The translations under genes and the position numbers were made by a program. From NCBI RefSeq assembly GCF_921293095.1, contig NC_060259.1:24249812-24313811 (forward strand): a stretch of DNA of 64,000 nucleotides, in the 5' to 3' direction. Shown here piece by piece: positions 1-11,397 of this stretch. This DNA comes from Ischnura elegans. Its lineage: Eukaryota > Arthropoda > Insecta > Odonata > Coenagrionidae. Below the pieces are notes generated by a model, which saw only the letters and a program-made list of their open reading frames with translations, had not been told where the DNA came from and made no database searches. The first letter of the stretch is position 1, and each line of letters begins with the position of its first letter.

Positions 1-246
1 TGACAGACAATGTGTAGGAACTGGTAGAGAGGAGTGGGGGGAAGATGGACAACAGGAGGCGCGATGATTGTTAATTCTGAGATTGAGAGGGGTAGTGCAT
101 TGGCCAATATAGAAAGCAGGGCAGAAATTACAGTGAAGAAGGTAAATAAATTGACAATAGGAATTTTCCTTGATATTTCCTACATGTTTGACGAATTTTG
201 ACATGTCATTATTTTTAAAATGGAACAGCATATATTACCTGAATAG
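1..246. other. Sequence left of the array
   Basis: I could not match this stretch to any of the five units. The repeat homology starts abruptly near 247, where the other units carry the end of a promoter block. I see no open frame or transposon here. It is probably the left flank of the array, or part of a unit with a different 3' end. Confidence 0.5.
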
Positions 247-274
247 ATTTTAAAAAGGAATCAGTCTTACCTCA

Positions 275-1010
275 GAGACACATCTTTAAACGTAAAAATG
301 GCGTCATTAGGAAAGCATTTTTCAAGCCATGACGGCAGAAGTCACCCAAACACTAACACCGTTAGGCGACATCTTTCGGCCGTAGAGATAATTAACTTTC
401 TCGAATGACTTTTGATTAACTTTTGAAAGGCTCGGTAAACACGCTGTTGAAGTAGGAATTTAATAAATTTATTTATCGGAACTGTTGGTTTACTTTCCTT
501 AGCGAGCTGTTAACTTTTCCTACCGTTTCTTAGCGAACACACAGTACGTCTTTTAAAGTTAGCTTCCCAAGCGTAAGACCAAAATGCTATTGGGTTCTCC
601 CGTAAACGCTCAGCAAGTGTATTCCTTTTAAAATTCGAAAATGAACTCTTGAACGCTTCCTTCGCGGTGGTTTCAGACAACTAATATAATGTGATTATTA
701 ACTCGCAACCATTATCACGGTCTCCGTCGCCTGAATGATTTTCTCTTCTCCGCGTCATACCATACTGGCTCGCTACCTTCTTTTTTTGTTTGACCTGGGA
801 TATAACTGGGCACCCAGCCTAATGAGGGTCAGTCAGGACTGGCATCGAGTTCGATAAAGTAACAAAATAAAATGAGACGGTCTTCTGAATGACACCAAGG
901 TTTGCATAATTTTTCCTCGGGCATAAGAGACAGCAATTCATCCAATGAGATATCACCGTCTTCACCAATATTCGCCGTGTTAATCGGATATTTACAACCT
1001 TAAAATCAAT
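275..1010 (-). pseudogene. Decayed minus-strand frames, possibly LINE-like linker (unit A)
   Basis: Three coherent stretches can be read on the minus strand. About 1005-832 gives an acidic stretch with GEDGDISLDELL and ends at a TGA. About 790-725 contains EPVWYDAEKRKSFRRRR. About 682-275 contains ENPIAFWSYAWEANFKRR and, after stops, continues in the same frame to KDVSLR followed by a GTAAGA donor-like site. WYD(A)E followed by NPxxFWSY recalls the segment between endonuclease and RT in non-LTR retrotransposons. That is a weak family assignment from motif memory. Stops and at least one frame change make it a pseudogene. Unit A is the most open copy. Confidence 0.35.
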
Positions 1011-1140
1011 GAGACATAAATGTCATTCCACGAGTCCATTTTTCACGGTTTGGGTAAATACTTGCGTTCAATTATTTTAAATACAAATACGAATTGCCTG
1101 AAATGTTTAGCATTACAATACATTGACACTAATCAATTTA

Positions 1141-1190
1141 GTGCGGATCGCGGTCGAATAGGCCGCGGGGGCCCCGAAGGCCAAACGAAT
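1141..1190. repeat. GC-rich 50-base block (unit A)
   Basis: A compact GC-rich block containing GGCCGCGGGGGCCCC and several CpGs, in an otherwise A+T-rich module. Copies at 12661-12710, 21016-21065, 33333-33382 and 57532-57581 are nearly identical; the only difference I see is CGGTCGAA versus CGGTCTAA. Confidence 0.7.
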
Positions 1191-2405
1191 TGAAAATACG
1201 AAAATACCAACGAAATTCTTTTTCGTAACGTCATAACTAGGCCTGCTTATAGTAGAGGCGATAGTAAAGAACACCAAGACAAATTAAGGGCGCTGTCAAT
1301 AGAAGCATCTCGCAAATTCATTGTTAAACATTTTACAAAACTACGTTTCAGTCCATCCTTGTTCATGGAAATGAAGTTACAGACAATGATTATGGCTTCA
1401 TCTCTAACATAGCCAAGCTCTTTTCAAGGTTTATTATCATATTCGTTAGTTGGCCTCGAATTTACTGGCGAAGCAATTTAGAAATGGTAACAGACTTGTA
1501 AATAATTATAAGTGTGACCCTGTCAGATCGCAGCTAAACGCAAAACAGATGGTGTATAGAGCAATTCCTAAATATCAATGATGTTTTGCTGCATTTGCTT
1601 CATTCTGAAATGTATTATTCGTTATATAACTTAAACAACTTGGTTCTAAATTGATGATATAAAGAAGCACATGAAGCATCCTCAAACCTGTGTCTATCCT
1701 CTCAAATAAAAATATGTTGGAGATTAAAATATGAATTCAAGGATGGTTTAACTATTGAAAAACACAGGGCCTTTTCATCTTGTTCCATCTGTTCCAAAAA
1801 ATGTCAGTAATGTCCTGGGAGCGTTTTAATCAACATTAATAAAATCAATCTCACCGTCATAACATATGTATAGTTTTCTTAAGTGGCTACATAAGCTTCC
1901 GATGGGTATTTGTAGAGTTTTTGTAGAGTACTGAAAAGTCTCCATCCAGCCCGTGTGTGCTAAAAGTTTTATTCAAGGTCAAACGTCACAAAAATATTTT
2001 TTTGCATTTTCTGGCCCAACGATTAGTTTTATGATAAAAATTGCTCCAACCAAAATTGTAGATCAGTAAATTATCTACAAAATTGTCCTATTACTTATTT
2101 CTCTAAGATTTAACGTTTCTGAGAAGAAGCCATTCGAAAGTTAGCTGTATTCTCCGTAGTAAGGATGACTATTGTTTAGCCCTCCGAACATTATTGGACG
2201 TGTAACACGCATATTGGTTACTAGCTGTCACCTGTCCCTCCGCCAACAATCGGGACAGAGGGATTTTGTATTCTCCATAATATGCACACGTTTCCTCGCC
2301 ACTTATTTGGTTGAGTACAAGGCCCGTTTTTATAATCGTAGTTTCCCCAGGTCATCTACTCCATGGTCTGTTTTACTCGAAAGTCAGGTCTTACTGAGCC
2401 TCTTC

Positions 2406-2660
2406 TTATTTAATTCTTCTTCCACCCTTATCTTCTTCTTCTTCCTCTACATTCCCGTGATTTGATATAAATTGTTTAAACAACGATACATCATCTGTTT
2501 CGTCGTTGATGTCGGTATCTTCATCTGTTGAAAATTCGACGTATGAACATGACTGGGCTTGAGAACTTATGCATTCCGTTTAACAAAATAAGCCCACTTT
2601 TTACAGCTATATTTTTGAACTGCACCCTTTCTTGCAGTTGCAAAAAAACTAATAAAGGCG
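2406..2660 (-). pseudogene. Cys-rich acidic C-terminal frame (unit A)
   Basis: Minus-strand frame ending in TAA at 2408-2406. The last 50 or so residues are acidic (DEDTDINDETDDVSLFKQF, then a run of E) and follow cysteine-spaced sequence (CISSQAQSC). Just upstream, after an in-frame TAG, the same frame reads CNCKKGC. The spacing recalls the CXC/tesmin-type cysteine tails seen in some uncharacterised insect proteins; this is an inference. Copies occur in units C, D and E. Confidence 0.4.
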
Positions 2661-2988
2661 TTAAGGAAACGGGCGTAGAGTATGGATTGGCTCCAGTACA
2701 TTGTGAATTAACTTCAAACCCCATCATTCTGGATCCCGTTATTGCTAAGTCACTCTTGAACCTGTTAAGACAATCGGCAAAAATGTTGCTGAGGAGAAGC
2801 CTACGTTGAAGGAAGACAAACGAATTGCACGCGTCCTTTATTACGTGTTTGTTCAGCAAACGATAGGTGCAGGTGATTTTTGCTGGAGCTCCATAGACTG
2901 AAAGATGAAAGTAAATCCTGTGAGCGATTGGAGTTTTAAAAATTCATATCAGTCGCTTTGAGGGAAACTGCCGATGAAAAAAAACACC

Positions 2989-3430
2989 TAGAATGGAGTT
3001 TACTCTCGTCAGGATATCGATGGACAAACCCGACGTATTGGGCATATAGACTGCTTAAGAATCTAATCGTTCCGGTAGTGTAGTGGGTAGTGTATCATGC
3101 TACGAATCATAGGTTCCGAGGATCAAGTGCCAGTGACGGATGAATTAATGCTGCACACAAACACTTTAAAGATTTTTCTGATCATAAAACTTCGCAATGC
3201 CTATCACAAGGTCCATATGATGTTGCATGGCTATTGAACGCTTACGCGCTTATTTATTTGTTGAAATATAACTACTACATTGCATAACCATTGGGGCAGT
3301 TGACTGTGGAATGACTTTTGACTACCATTTCCGGGTCGTCCAACTCAAGGCCCCTAACCATTAGCTGCATGAGCGATGTTTCACGGCCTACTCTTTCTCT
3401 CCCCTTCAAGGAAAAACTCCTATAGAGTTC
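2989..3430 (+). repeat. Left inverted-repeat arm (unit A)
   Basis: Pairs in reverse complement with 4985-5448 across a loop of about 1.55 kb. It contains a tRNA-like sequence at 3070-3137. The outer part of this arm (about 200 bases present in C, D and E) is missing here; the right arm still has its equivalent up to about 5650. Confidence 0.75.
3070..3137 (+). ncRNA. tRNA-like SINE-type Pol III promoter (unit A, left arm)
   Basis: A box TAGTGTAGTGG at 3076-3086 fits TRGYNNARNGG. The B-box position at 3121-3130 reads GATCAAGTGC, one base off GWTCRANNCC. Spacing is 45 bases, as in tRNAs. The ends do not pair into a good acceptor stem, so this looks like a SINE head or decayed tRNA, not a tRNA gene. 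Confidence 0.5.
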
Positions 3431-4149
3431 CTCACAGCAGAATGAAAGCACTTTTTTGAGCCACTTCCGAGAAATCAGTCGTCTTTTTTTAGTTCAGTAT
3501 TGCAATGCTTTGCTCAATATTCTATGCTCAATAATAGTTTCCCGAGGATTATATTGGAACAACTTAGGTAACAGCAATAGAAGAGAAATGCCAAGCCGAA
3601 TTGATTTAGGTAATGGCATATGTGACGGCTATTTTAAGGTTCAATCATTTCTTTCGTGTTGTTATCCGAAGAAATTGATTAATTTGGTCAGTAAACGATT
3701 TCTTTTATAGAGAAATGAGAGGTGTAAATACATTATTTGAACTTCATAATTTCTTTAAAACTGATTTTTAATCACAAAGTTGATCCACACGAACGCATAT
3801 TTGATTAGCAAAATTAATAAAAAAATCAGATCTTTGTTAAAATATATCTATCAGAACTACGCGTTAAATGTTTTTCAATTCTATAAATGCATAAAATGAG
3901 AACCAGAAAAGTATTATGATTTTTACTTATTGAAAGTTATTTAGGAAACTAGAGGTTACGGAAATGTGAATGGGTGGAAAGGAACTTAATGGTATTCGAC
4001 TATATTTTTTAGTAAAAAGAAGAGAATGAATTTTTTTCTAGAATTTTTCCATGGTAGTCGAATTATTATTAATTTTTTCCTAGCTACAAGTTGATACATG
4101 TCATGGACTGATATATTTTTCGTCGTGAATTTCTCGTTCAGGCATATGC

Positions 4150-4386
4150 AACCAAATAATTCTCGAATTTATGTCTCCTAATTATAGCGATCGTTTCTTT
4201 TGTTCAAATCCGATTTTCGATGTTAGCTTTCTGTATCAATTCCAGCATAATTCTCCTCTTCTCTGTAACACACATGCTGTATCATGCAGTCATTTAACTG
4301 TATACTCGGTTTTTTTGCCCGATTCGTTTTCCGCAAAGTACTTAATGTCCACAATTAAACTCATTTACTTTTATCTTGATACGTAG
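4150..4386 (+). other. Loop frame open in all units (unit A copy)
   Basis: Plus-strand frame beginning around MSPNYS, up to 84 codons, open in the loops of A, B (14201-14455), C (24225-24479) and D (44596-44850), and shortened in E (60989-61177). It has several cysteines and hydrophobic stretches. I see no promoter, splice or domain evidence, and high identity between units alone could keep it open. Confidence 0.15.
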
Positions 4387-4984
4387 ACTGCTTCAGAAGT
4401 CCATCTTTGATGCGCAATTTAATTATGCAACAATCATGGGAGTAAATCCTTCGTAAGAACGTGAAAAGAAAATGTGTTCTGTATATGAAGTAAATTTTTT
4501 GTCAGCATTAGGTGGCTAACTGGAAATATATTTTTTGCTAAGACAATTGTAAAAATCGACCACACACTATAATTCACGGCATGGTGAAAAAACTCTATCG
4601 CTCCTCTTCATTGAATAAGGAATATTGGAAATTCGGTTTTCTGACGCGAAATTACCTAGAATAATTGATTATGAGATGTATTCTATTCCAATACCGATGT
4701 TGAGAGCTGAAAGTATTGAAAAGTTCAAAGTAGGGACTAAGTAAACAGCGGAAAACGCGAACAGTCCAATGTTTTTATGAATTTGAAATAACATTAGGTC
4801 TATGATAAGGTTGAAATATTTTTCAAATGTATGCGTAATGCTAATTTTTATTGTAAAATTTAAGGGTAAGTCTAACCTATGTTAACTAAATCATTTGCTC
4901 AATTTTTCTGATTTGATACATACGCAGACGCCCAAAATTTCCCGATTGAGAACTACTGAGTTTGGGTGGCTCGATGTTCTGCCT

Positions 4985-5448
4985 TCGAAGAGCTCTGCAG
5001 AACTTCCGAGGAATTTTCCCTTGAAATGTGGAAGGGGTATTAGGTCGTGACACATTGCACATACAGCTAATGTTAAGGGCCTTCAGTTGGACGACGCGGA
5101 AATGGTAGTCAAAAGTCATTCCACAGTCAACTGCCCCAATGGTTATGCAATATAGTAGTTGAATTTCAACAAATAAATAAGCTCGTAAGATTTCAATAGC
5201 CATGCAACATCATATAGACCTTGTGATAGGCATTGCGAAGTTTTACGATCAGAAAAATCTTTAAAGTGTGTGTGTGCAGCATCAATTCATCCGTCATTGG
5301 GACTTGATCCGTGGAAACTATGATTCATAGCATGATAATTTACCCACTACACTACCGGAACGATTAGGTTCTTAGGCAGTCTCAGAGCCCAACACGTCGG
5401 GTTTGCCCACCGATGTCCCGACGAGAGTACTCCATTCTAGGTGATTGG
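4985..5448 (-). repeat. Right inverted-repeat arm (unit A)
   Basis: Reverse complement of 2989-3430 with scattered substitutions. It contains a tRNA-like sequence on the minus strand at 5293-5360. Confidence 0.75.
5293..5360 (-). ncRNA. tRNA-like SINE-type Pol III promoter (unit A, right arm)
   Basis: Minus-strand copy with A box at 5354-5344 and a perfect B box GATCAAGTCC at 5309-5300. Confidence 0.5.
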
Positions 5449-5939
5449 AGGGCGAATCATACTTCGGATAATATTGCGAAAAATTCGTAGCTGGATCTTT
5501 TGCGCCTAGTCATAATGCGACGGGCATGATTATTTTCGCGGCATATGGGAATTATTGCTTTTAAAACTCCCGGTTGTATGAGAGCATTGCGAGGGCAAAA
5601 TTTTGGAAGACAAGTAGCTCCTGAACTGGCCGCTCTCACACGACAACGAGCTTTGCGTTTATTTTTTCCGCCACTGTACATACCGATTGCATTTATTCTA
5701 CATTTAACCGTTTATCTTTTCAAATAATTTGCTCTAAAACGTGTGTCAATGACTACGGATTTAATTTTTTATATCCACAAACATCCAACCTGATGGAGGA
5801 TAATAAAAAATATCTATGGCTACCGATTGCATATCATCCCGAATGATTGCTACCGCAGATTCCAGTACATTAAGTCACTCATCTTGTCTTGATTTAATTG
5901 ATCATGATAATTATCAATTTTGTCATAATCATTGACATC

Positions 5940-6035
5940 AATTTTTTATGACGAAACTCCATTTTTTATTACGAAATTGCAATTTTATGACGAAATTTTA
6001 ATTCGAAATTGACTGATTTTTTTGACGAAATCCAC
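5940..6035. repeat. Degenerate short tandem motif TATGACGAAA
   Basis: Four or so imperfect copies of a motif around TTTTATGACGAAA, spaced about 25-30 bases. The same block occurs at 16197-16270, 26218-26310 and 46588-46680 and is absent from unit E. Confidence 0.5.
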
Positions 6036-6939
6036 AGTTTTTATCCACCGATAATCTTTGCCTCTAATTATGACTCATTAGATGTGATTTTATCGCTAAT
6101 TCACCTAAAATCTCAAAAAACGCGAAATTTCGTTTTATTTACAGATTTGGCGTTATTTCCTGTCATTTCCTGATATCGCGTCTCGCGAATTTCACGGACC
6201 TCTACCTATTACACTCACAAAATAAAACACACAGTTGGAATTCCATTGAAATACCAGTAAATATCTATGTTTGTGACTGGTATATAAGGGAACATAGATG
6301 GAGTGAGTTTGTTACCATGATTTTAAACGTAGCAGTTGGCAAAACACTGAGGTCACAATGGAAATCATAGATGATAATGCATTGAAAATGCCTTCATAGA
6401 CTCTCGACAGGATTGGTATTCTTTTGAAGCACCTATTTCCTGAGCAAAAACGTAGAACCATCAAAACCATAGAAACATAGTACGCCAGGTGATATTTGAA
6501 TCCACTCATCCTCTAGTTATTACCACTTCTAACTAGAATAAAATGTTAATCTTAAGTTCCCCTTTTTCAGTCCTTTGCAAAACATCTCTCGTTTAAAAAT
6601 GTGCTTAATTTGCTAGCTAAAATTATTAATCAGGAATAATTAGCCACTAAAAAACAATCAAATGAGTAAAATATATCTCATGCTCGCAATTAAGATTAAT
6701 TTTCTTGTCCCAGATAATTGTGAAACACCTAATAACGAGTGCCACAAAAAGAATTCCACAACAACCTAAGGGGGTTTATCCCATTTATGGTCAGACCTGC
6801 AGGAAGAATTGCATTGGAAAAACAGGCATATCCATGAAAACTAGCCAACAATAACACAAAAGAGCAATTTGATTAGGGCACTAATCAATATCCACTGTAG
6901 CCGAACACGCAGCACTGTAACACGCAACCTACTTTCAAT

Positions 6940-7134
6940 ATACAAGAATTGTCACCTGATGTCTGGGATTGGTAAGAGAAACAATAGAAATATAAGAGGA
7001 CAATAACCATTGTCCAATGGATACAGGCCACAAAATTAGCAGAATGTGACAGCCAATAATTATGAAAAACAGAATCCTCCTAGTCACTGTCCCCTGTTCC
7101 CACCTTCCTTCCCTTCCTCCAGATAAAACACCAA
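6940..7134. repeat. 195-bp direct repeat, left of Gypsy fragment
   Basis: Near-identical to 8780-8974, which lies right of the Gypsy fragment. Other units have this sequence once (near 17170, 31160, 47592 and 62784). Homology extends about 10 bases beyond a possible TGT start and 4 bases beyond an ACA end, so these are not simply LTRs; a duplication of the host unit is more likely. Confidence 0.7.
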
Positions 7135-8779
7135 AAGAGAATTTGTGACTCTGTTAAAGTTCACTCAGTAAATCTCAATCCATCAGAAAAAGAATGGAGA
7201 CAGTTAATTTTAATCGAAAACCTTCATGTAAGCGTAAAAATGGATCCAGGCTCAGAGATAAACATAATGCCGTTACAACTGCTTAAAAAAGTGAATCACC
7301 TAAGTAAAGTTGAGCCCACTAACATTAAAATTGAAGTCTGGGGAGGTACTGTTATTCCAGCAGTGGGAGTTGTAAATCTTAGTTGTGCAGTTAGAAATGA
7401 ATGTAAAAATGTTCAGTTTGTCATTATAGATTCTAAGAGTACTCCACTGTTGGGAATACAATCATGTGTTGATTTCAATCTGGTAAAACGTGTTCATGAT
7501 ATTTCCAGTAGTAATAAAGATGCTTTTGTGTTACAGTATAAGGAAAATTTCAGTGGGATAGGCTGTTTACCACAAAAATGTAAAATTGTCATTAGAAGTA
7601 AATCAAGCCCTGTTTGTAAACCCCCAAGGAGAGTTCCTAGTTCCATTAAGCCTCAGTTGAATTCAGAGCTGGATAGGCTGGAAAAGAAGGGTACTATAAA
7701 AAAGGTAGATACCCTTGATGCCAATTCTTGGGTTAGTAACTTGGTTACTGTCGAAAAACCTTCAGGTAAACTAAGATTGTGTCTGGACCCCACTGAATTA
7801 AACAAAGTGATTCTCAGGGATTATCATGAAATTCCCTCAATTGAGCAGTTGTCTGAAAAATTAAGTAATAAGCACATATATTCAGTGTTTGATCTAAGAG
7901 AAGGGTTTCATCAGCTACGCCTCGACAATGATTCGTCGTCCAAGTGTTGTTTCTCTACCCCATTTGGGTGCTATAAATATTTACACATGCTATATGGGTT
8001 GTCCAATGCCCCATAGAGGTTTCAAAAAGTAATTGAGCAAAAGTTTGGTGATATTACAGGTGTAGTTTTGTTTTTTGATGATATTCTATGTACCGGAGGC
8101 TCGCAAGCGGAGCATGATGAGTGTGTAAAACAACTGATGGAGAGGGCAAAAGTAGTTGGGGCCAAGTTCAATGGAGACAAACTCCAGTACAAAGTATCTC
8201 AGGTGAAGTATGTTGGGCAAATATTTTCTAAAGAAGGTAAGAAACCAGACCCGGATCGTATTCATGCCTTGGTAAACTTGCCTACACCAGATGATCGCAA
8301 AGAACTACAGAGAGTCTTAGGAATGTTTAATTATGTTCGGACATACATACCAAATATGTCCAACATTTGTGCTCCTCTCCATGATTAACTTAAAAGTGAT
8401 GTTGCATGGCAATGGCTTCCGAGCCATGAAATGGCATTTACTCGGCTTAAAAATCTAGTTTCCAATGCCCCTGTACTGGCTAACTTTGATACCAGTGCTA
8501 AATTAGTTATCCAATGTGATGCTTCACAAAGTGGGCTAGGGTGTGCATTGTTTCAGGAAGGTCCTAAAGGTCTTAAACCAGTGCACATAGCCTCAAGATC
8601 ACTCACCAGTAGTGAGTGCAATTATTCACAAATAGAAAAAGAGCTTTTAGCAATATATTTTGCAGCTTCCAAATTTCATTACTATATTTATGGCAAACCA
8701 GTCCTGGTTCATAGTGATCATAAACCCCTAATCAATGTTATGACTAAACCAGTGCACCAAAGTTTTGTTCATGAAAAAA
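7135..8779 (+). pseudogene. pol: Gypsy (Ty3-type) pol fragment: protease, RT, partial RNase H
   Basis: A single plus-strand frame with two in-frame stops: TAG at 8014-8016 and TAA at 8386-8388. It enters at 7135 just upstream of the protease. The active-site triad position reads DPG (MDPGSEINIMP) instead of D-S/T-G. RT follows, with EKPSGKLRLCLDP, DLREGFHQLRL, STPFGCYKY and the FFDDIL catalytic box near 8068-8085. RNase H begins with QCDASQSGLG and is cut after HSDHKPLINVM. There is no gag, integrase, LTR or primer-binding site. This is a dead internal fragment, not a complete element. Superfamily assignment is secure from domain order and motifs. The insertion is private to unit A. Confidence 0.85.
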
Positions 8780-8974
8780 ATACAAGAATTGTCACCTGAT
8801 GTCTGGGATTGGTAAGAGAAACAATAGAAATATAAGAGGACAATGACCATTGTCCTATGGATACAGGCCACAAAATTAGCAGAATGTGACAGCCAATAAT
8901 TATGAAAAACAGAATCCTCACAGTCACTGTCCCCTGTTCCCACCTTCCTCCCCTTCCTCCAGATACAACACCAA
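8780..8974. repeat. 195-bp direct repeat, right of Gypsy fragment
   Basis: Partner of 6940-7134. It continues directly into normal unit sequence on its right. Confidence 0.7.
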
Positions 8975-9047
8975 TAGAGAAGCAAAGAATATACCCTACC
9001 AAACCTGATATTTTGATTCTCTTGATAAAGTAATCAGCTTGAGTCAT
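8796..9047 (-). CDS. Membrane-protein-like exon (unit A)
   Basis: Minus-strand frame from ATG at 9047 (MTQADYF) through hydrophobic stretches (ISGLVGYILCFSIG and VRILFFIIIGCHILLILW) to SLTNPRHQ, ending at a CAG|GTGACA donor-like site (8796/8795). In units without the Gypsy insertion, a TTACAG acceptor about 50 bases on is followed by a short terminal frame, CCVFGYSGYCLVP-stop. A second frame (LLLYWCCIW..., then HNYWLSHSANF) is also open, so the true frame is uncertain. In unit A the next exon lies beyond the Gypsy fragment. Family not recognised; probably two or three membrane spans if translated. Confidence 0.35.
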
Positions 9048-9144
9048 GAAATGTTTGACTTGATGCGGTATGGCTCAAGTTACATACCAACTATGATAAT
9101 TTTCTCTGACATAGAATTAAACAGAATTAACAAATTCTACTCAC

Positions 9145-9313
9145 TTGAGGAAGCATTTGGAGGATAAGATTGTATATCCTCTTTTCATTTTGAGCACCTG
9201 ATATATTGCAAAACCCCGTGAATTCTTAAGAGATAGAACATTATAAACAGGTGCTTGAAGAAAGTGATACACATAGGTTGGCACACTGGGCTCCGATCGT
9301 CCCTTCGTGCTAA
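9145..9313 (-). CDS. 169-bp exon of the repeated gene (unit A, copy 1)
   Basis: Minus-strand segment between a TTCTGTGCAG acceptor (last base 9314) and a GTGAGTAG donor (from 9144). The reading frame is open throughout and includes STKGRSEPSVPTYVYHFLQ, VYNVLSLKNSRGFAIYQVL and ILSSKCFLK. Diverged copies lie at 10541-10710, 47955-48123, 49742-49911 and 63149-63317. Exon length is held at 169-170 bp and both splice sites are kept. This is the only full-length copy without a stop. Family not recognised. Confidence 0.45.
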
Positions 9314-10053
9314 CTGCACAGAATGCTTATAATTTATAAGTCATTACAGATGAGCATATATGATTTACAGCTTTGTTGAGCAGACCTTTCTTCTACTTCT
9401 CTTAGATTTACCTAGAGCAGGTCTCATGGCATGATTTTAACAGTTATATGCCCTATAAAGGAGATAAACTTATAATGAACACAAATTTTGGTTGCAATTA
9501 CTCGAGATGAAAAACACAAATGTGCTAACTAAAGAGGGACACATAAACCATAACTGGAAGAGCAATAATTAGGAGTGATAACAAACACAGCTTACAAACA
9601 ATATCTTCCAATCCGTTGAAGGGAATTGGATAGTGCGGAACATTACCTCTCTTTAATAAATTACCAGAAAGTAAATTCGACCACGTATATCCTGATAAAA
9701 ACGATACAAATGTGCTATAAATCTACTCTCCTCTCTCCCGCACTGGAGTCTTTATTCTTTGTCATTTTGTCAGTGCCTCTTCGCGGCACCTCCCTGGGGC
9801 TAGGCTCTGCGTACGATGTTGATATCGTAAGGACCTCAGGGCTTCAGGGCAATGGCCACAGGAAGGTAGCACTCCTATGTGCTACCTCTCATTAATAAGA
9901 GGTAAACAAAACCACTTTCTCTTTCAATTCGTAATCAACCATGAGCAAATCTTGCTCATCGTTCTTGGAAAAGTTAACCTTCTCCTCAAAACCCATAATC
10001 CCTTCATGGCAAAATTCATGAAAATGATAGACCACTCTACAAATCTTACTCAC

Positions 10054-10150
10054 CTGAGGAAGCATTTGAAGGATAAGATTGCATATCCTCATTTCATATT
10101 CAGCACATTATATATAGCACAACCCCGAGAATCCTTAAGAGATGGAAGAT
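10054..10150 (-). pseudogene. Shortened copy of the 169-bp exon (unit A, copy 2)
   Basis: Keeps the 3' half and a CAG|GTGAGT donor (10054/10053), with a TGA inside the NMK-GYA region. Past the donor a separate frame (9892-10092) reads on through GFEEKVNFSKNDEQDLLM to a stop. Confidence 0.35.
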
Positions 10151-10540
10151 TATTACCAGAAAGTAAAATAGATCACGTATATTCTGATGAAAAACGCTAC
10201 ATATATGCTCTAAATCTATTCTGCTCCCTCTCTCTCGGGTCCTTCATCTTTGTCTTTTTATCGGCGTGTCTCCATGGCATCTCCCTGACGCTAGGCGTAC
10301 GCTGATAATATCGTTATGGACCTCAGGGCCCCATGGCATTGACCGCAGCAAGGTATCTCTCTTATGCGGCATATCTCGAGATTAAGAGGTAAACAAAACC
10401 ACTTTCTGTTTCAATTCGTTATCAAGCATGAGAAAATCTTGCTCATCGTTCTTGGAAAAGTTACACTTCTCCTCAAAACCCATGATCTCTTCATGAGCAA
10501 TATCAGCGGAAGCATAGCCCACTCTACAAATCCCACTCAC

Positions 10541-10710
10541 CTGAGGAAGCATTTTGAGGATAAGATTGCATATCCTCCTTTCATATTCAGCACCTTGAAT
10601 ATGGCACAACCCAGAGAATCCTTAGGAGATGGAAGATTATAAATAGGTGTTTGAAGCTATTGATACACATAGGTTGGCACCCTGGGCGATAATCGTCCTT
10701 TCGTGAACAA
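10541..10710 (-). pseudogene. 170-bp exon copy (unit A, copy 3)
   Basis: Acceptor TGTGCAG and donor CAG|GTGAGT are intact. The frame reads PTYVYQ, then TAG, then LQTPIYNLPSPKDSLGCAIF and ILSSKCFLR. One nonsense codon; otherwise clean. Confidence 0.35.
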
Positions 10711-11397
10711 CTGCACAGCATGTTCTTAAGTCATCATCGATAAGCATAAACGATTTTCACCTTTGTTGAGCAGACCTTTCTTTTACTTCTCTTAGATTCA
10801 CCTAGAGATGGTTGGACCTATTTCAACAAATATTTTCCCTGAAAAGGAGTAAAATTTATATTGAATACAATTTGTGAATGCAGTTGCTTGAGATTTAAAA
10901 CACAAATGTGCTTACAACAGACGATCACATAAACCACAACTAGAAGAGCAATAATCAGGAGTGATTGCAATCACAGCGTACCAAGTGTATCTTCTAATAT
11001 ATTGAGGGGAATTGGATAGTTCGGAAATGAACCTCTCTTCAATGAATTACCAGAAAGTAAATTCGACCACGTAAATTCTGATGAAAAACGAAACTTGTAT
11101 AATAACTATAATAATAATAGTGAAAAATAACAATTATATTAAAAACAATAAAAATAATAAAGACAGTACAATAAAAAGAGAACCAATCACATCAAAAATA
11201 ACAACGCACACTTAATTGTTTTTTAGTCCTTTACACACTCGTAACTGCAATAAACTACCATCGCTCAAACAATGACCATCGTTTTTCCATGTTTTCCACT
11301 GATGGTATAACATAACATAAAAAGATAAACCAGAAAAATTTCTTACATATGAACGACACTAAATTATTATTTATGTTACACATAAATTGTGCGCTAC

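Larger units (their letters stand above)
9130..11000. repeat. Triplicated module (unit A)
   Basis: Contains three diverged tandem segments, each with a copy of the CTCACxTGAGGAAGCATTT block (near 9140, 10050 and 10537). Two of them also carry a GAGGTAAACAAAACCACTTT block (near 9898 and 10386). The corresponding module in D is about 47950-49980 and the start of one in E is from 63140. Absent from B and C. Confidence 0.75.

Noticed and set aside
3070..3137. A functional tRNA gene
   Set aside because: A and B boxes are good, but the 5' and 3' ends do not form an acceptor stem and the anticodon arm is poor.
6940..7134. Reading the 195-bp repeats as LTRs of the Gypsy fragment
   Set aside because: The repeat homology continues past the possible TGT...ACA ends on both sides, there is no primer-binding site, and no flanking target duplication is visible.
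9145..9313. Calling the 169-bp exon a caspase fragment because of Y-N...S-R-G
   Set aside because: The resemblance covers a handful of residues and no catalytic motif is present.
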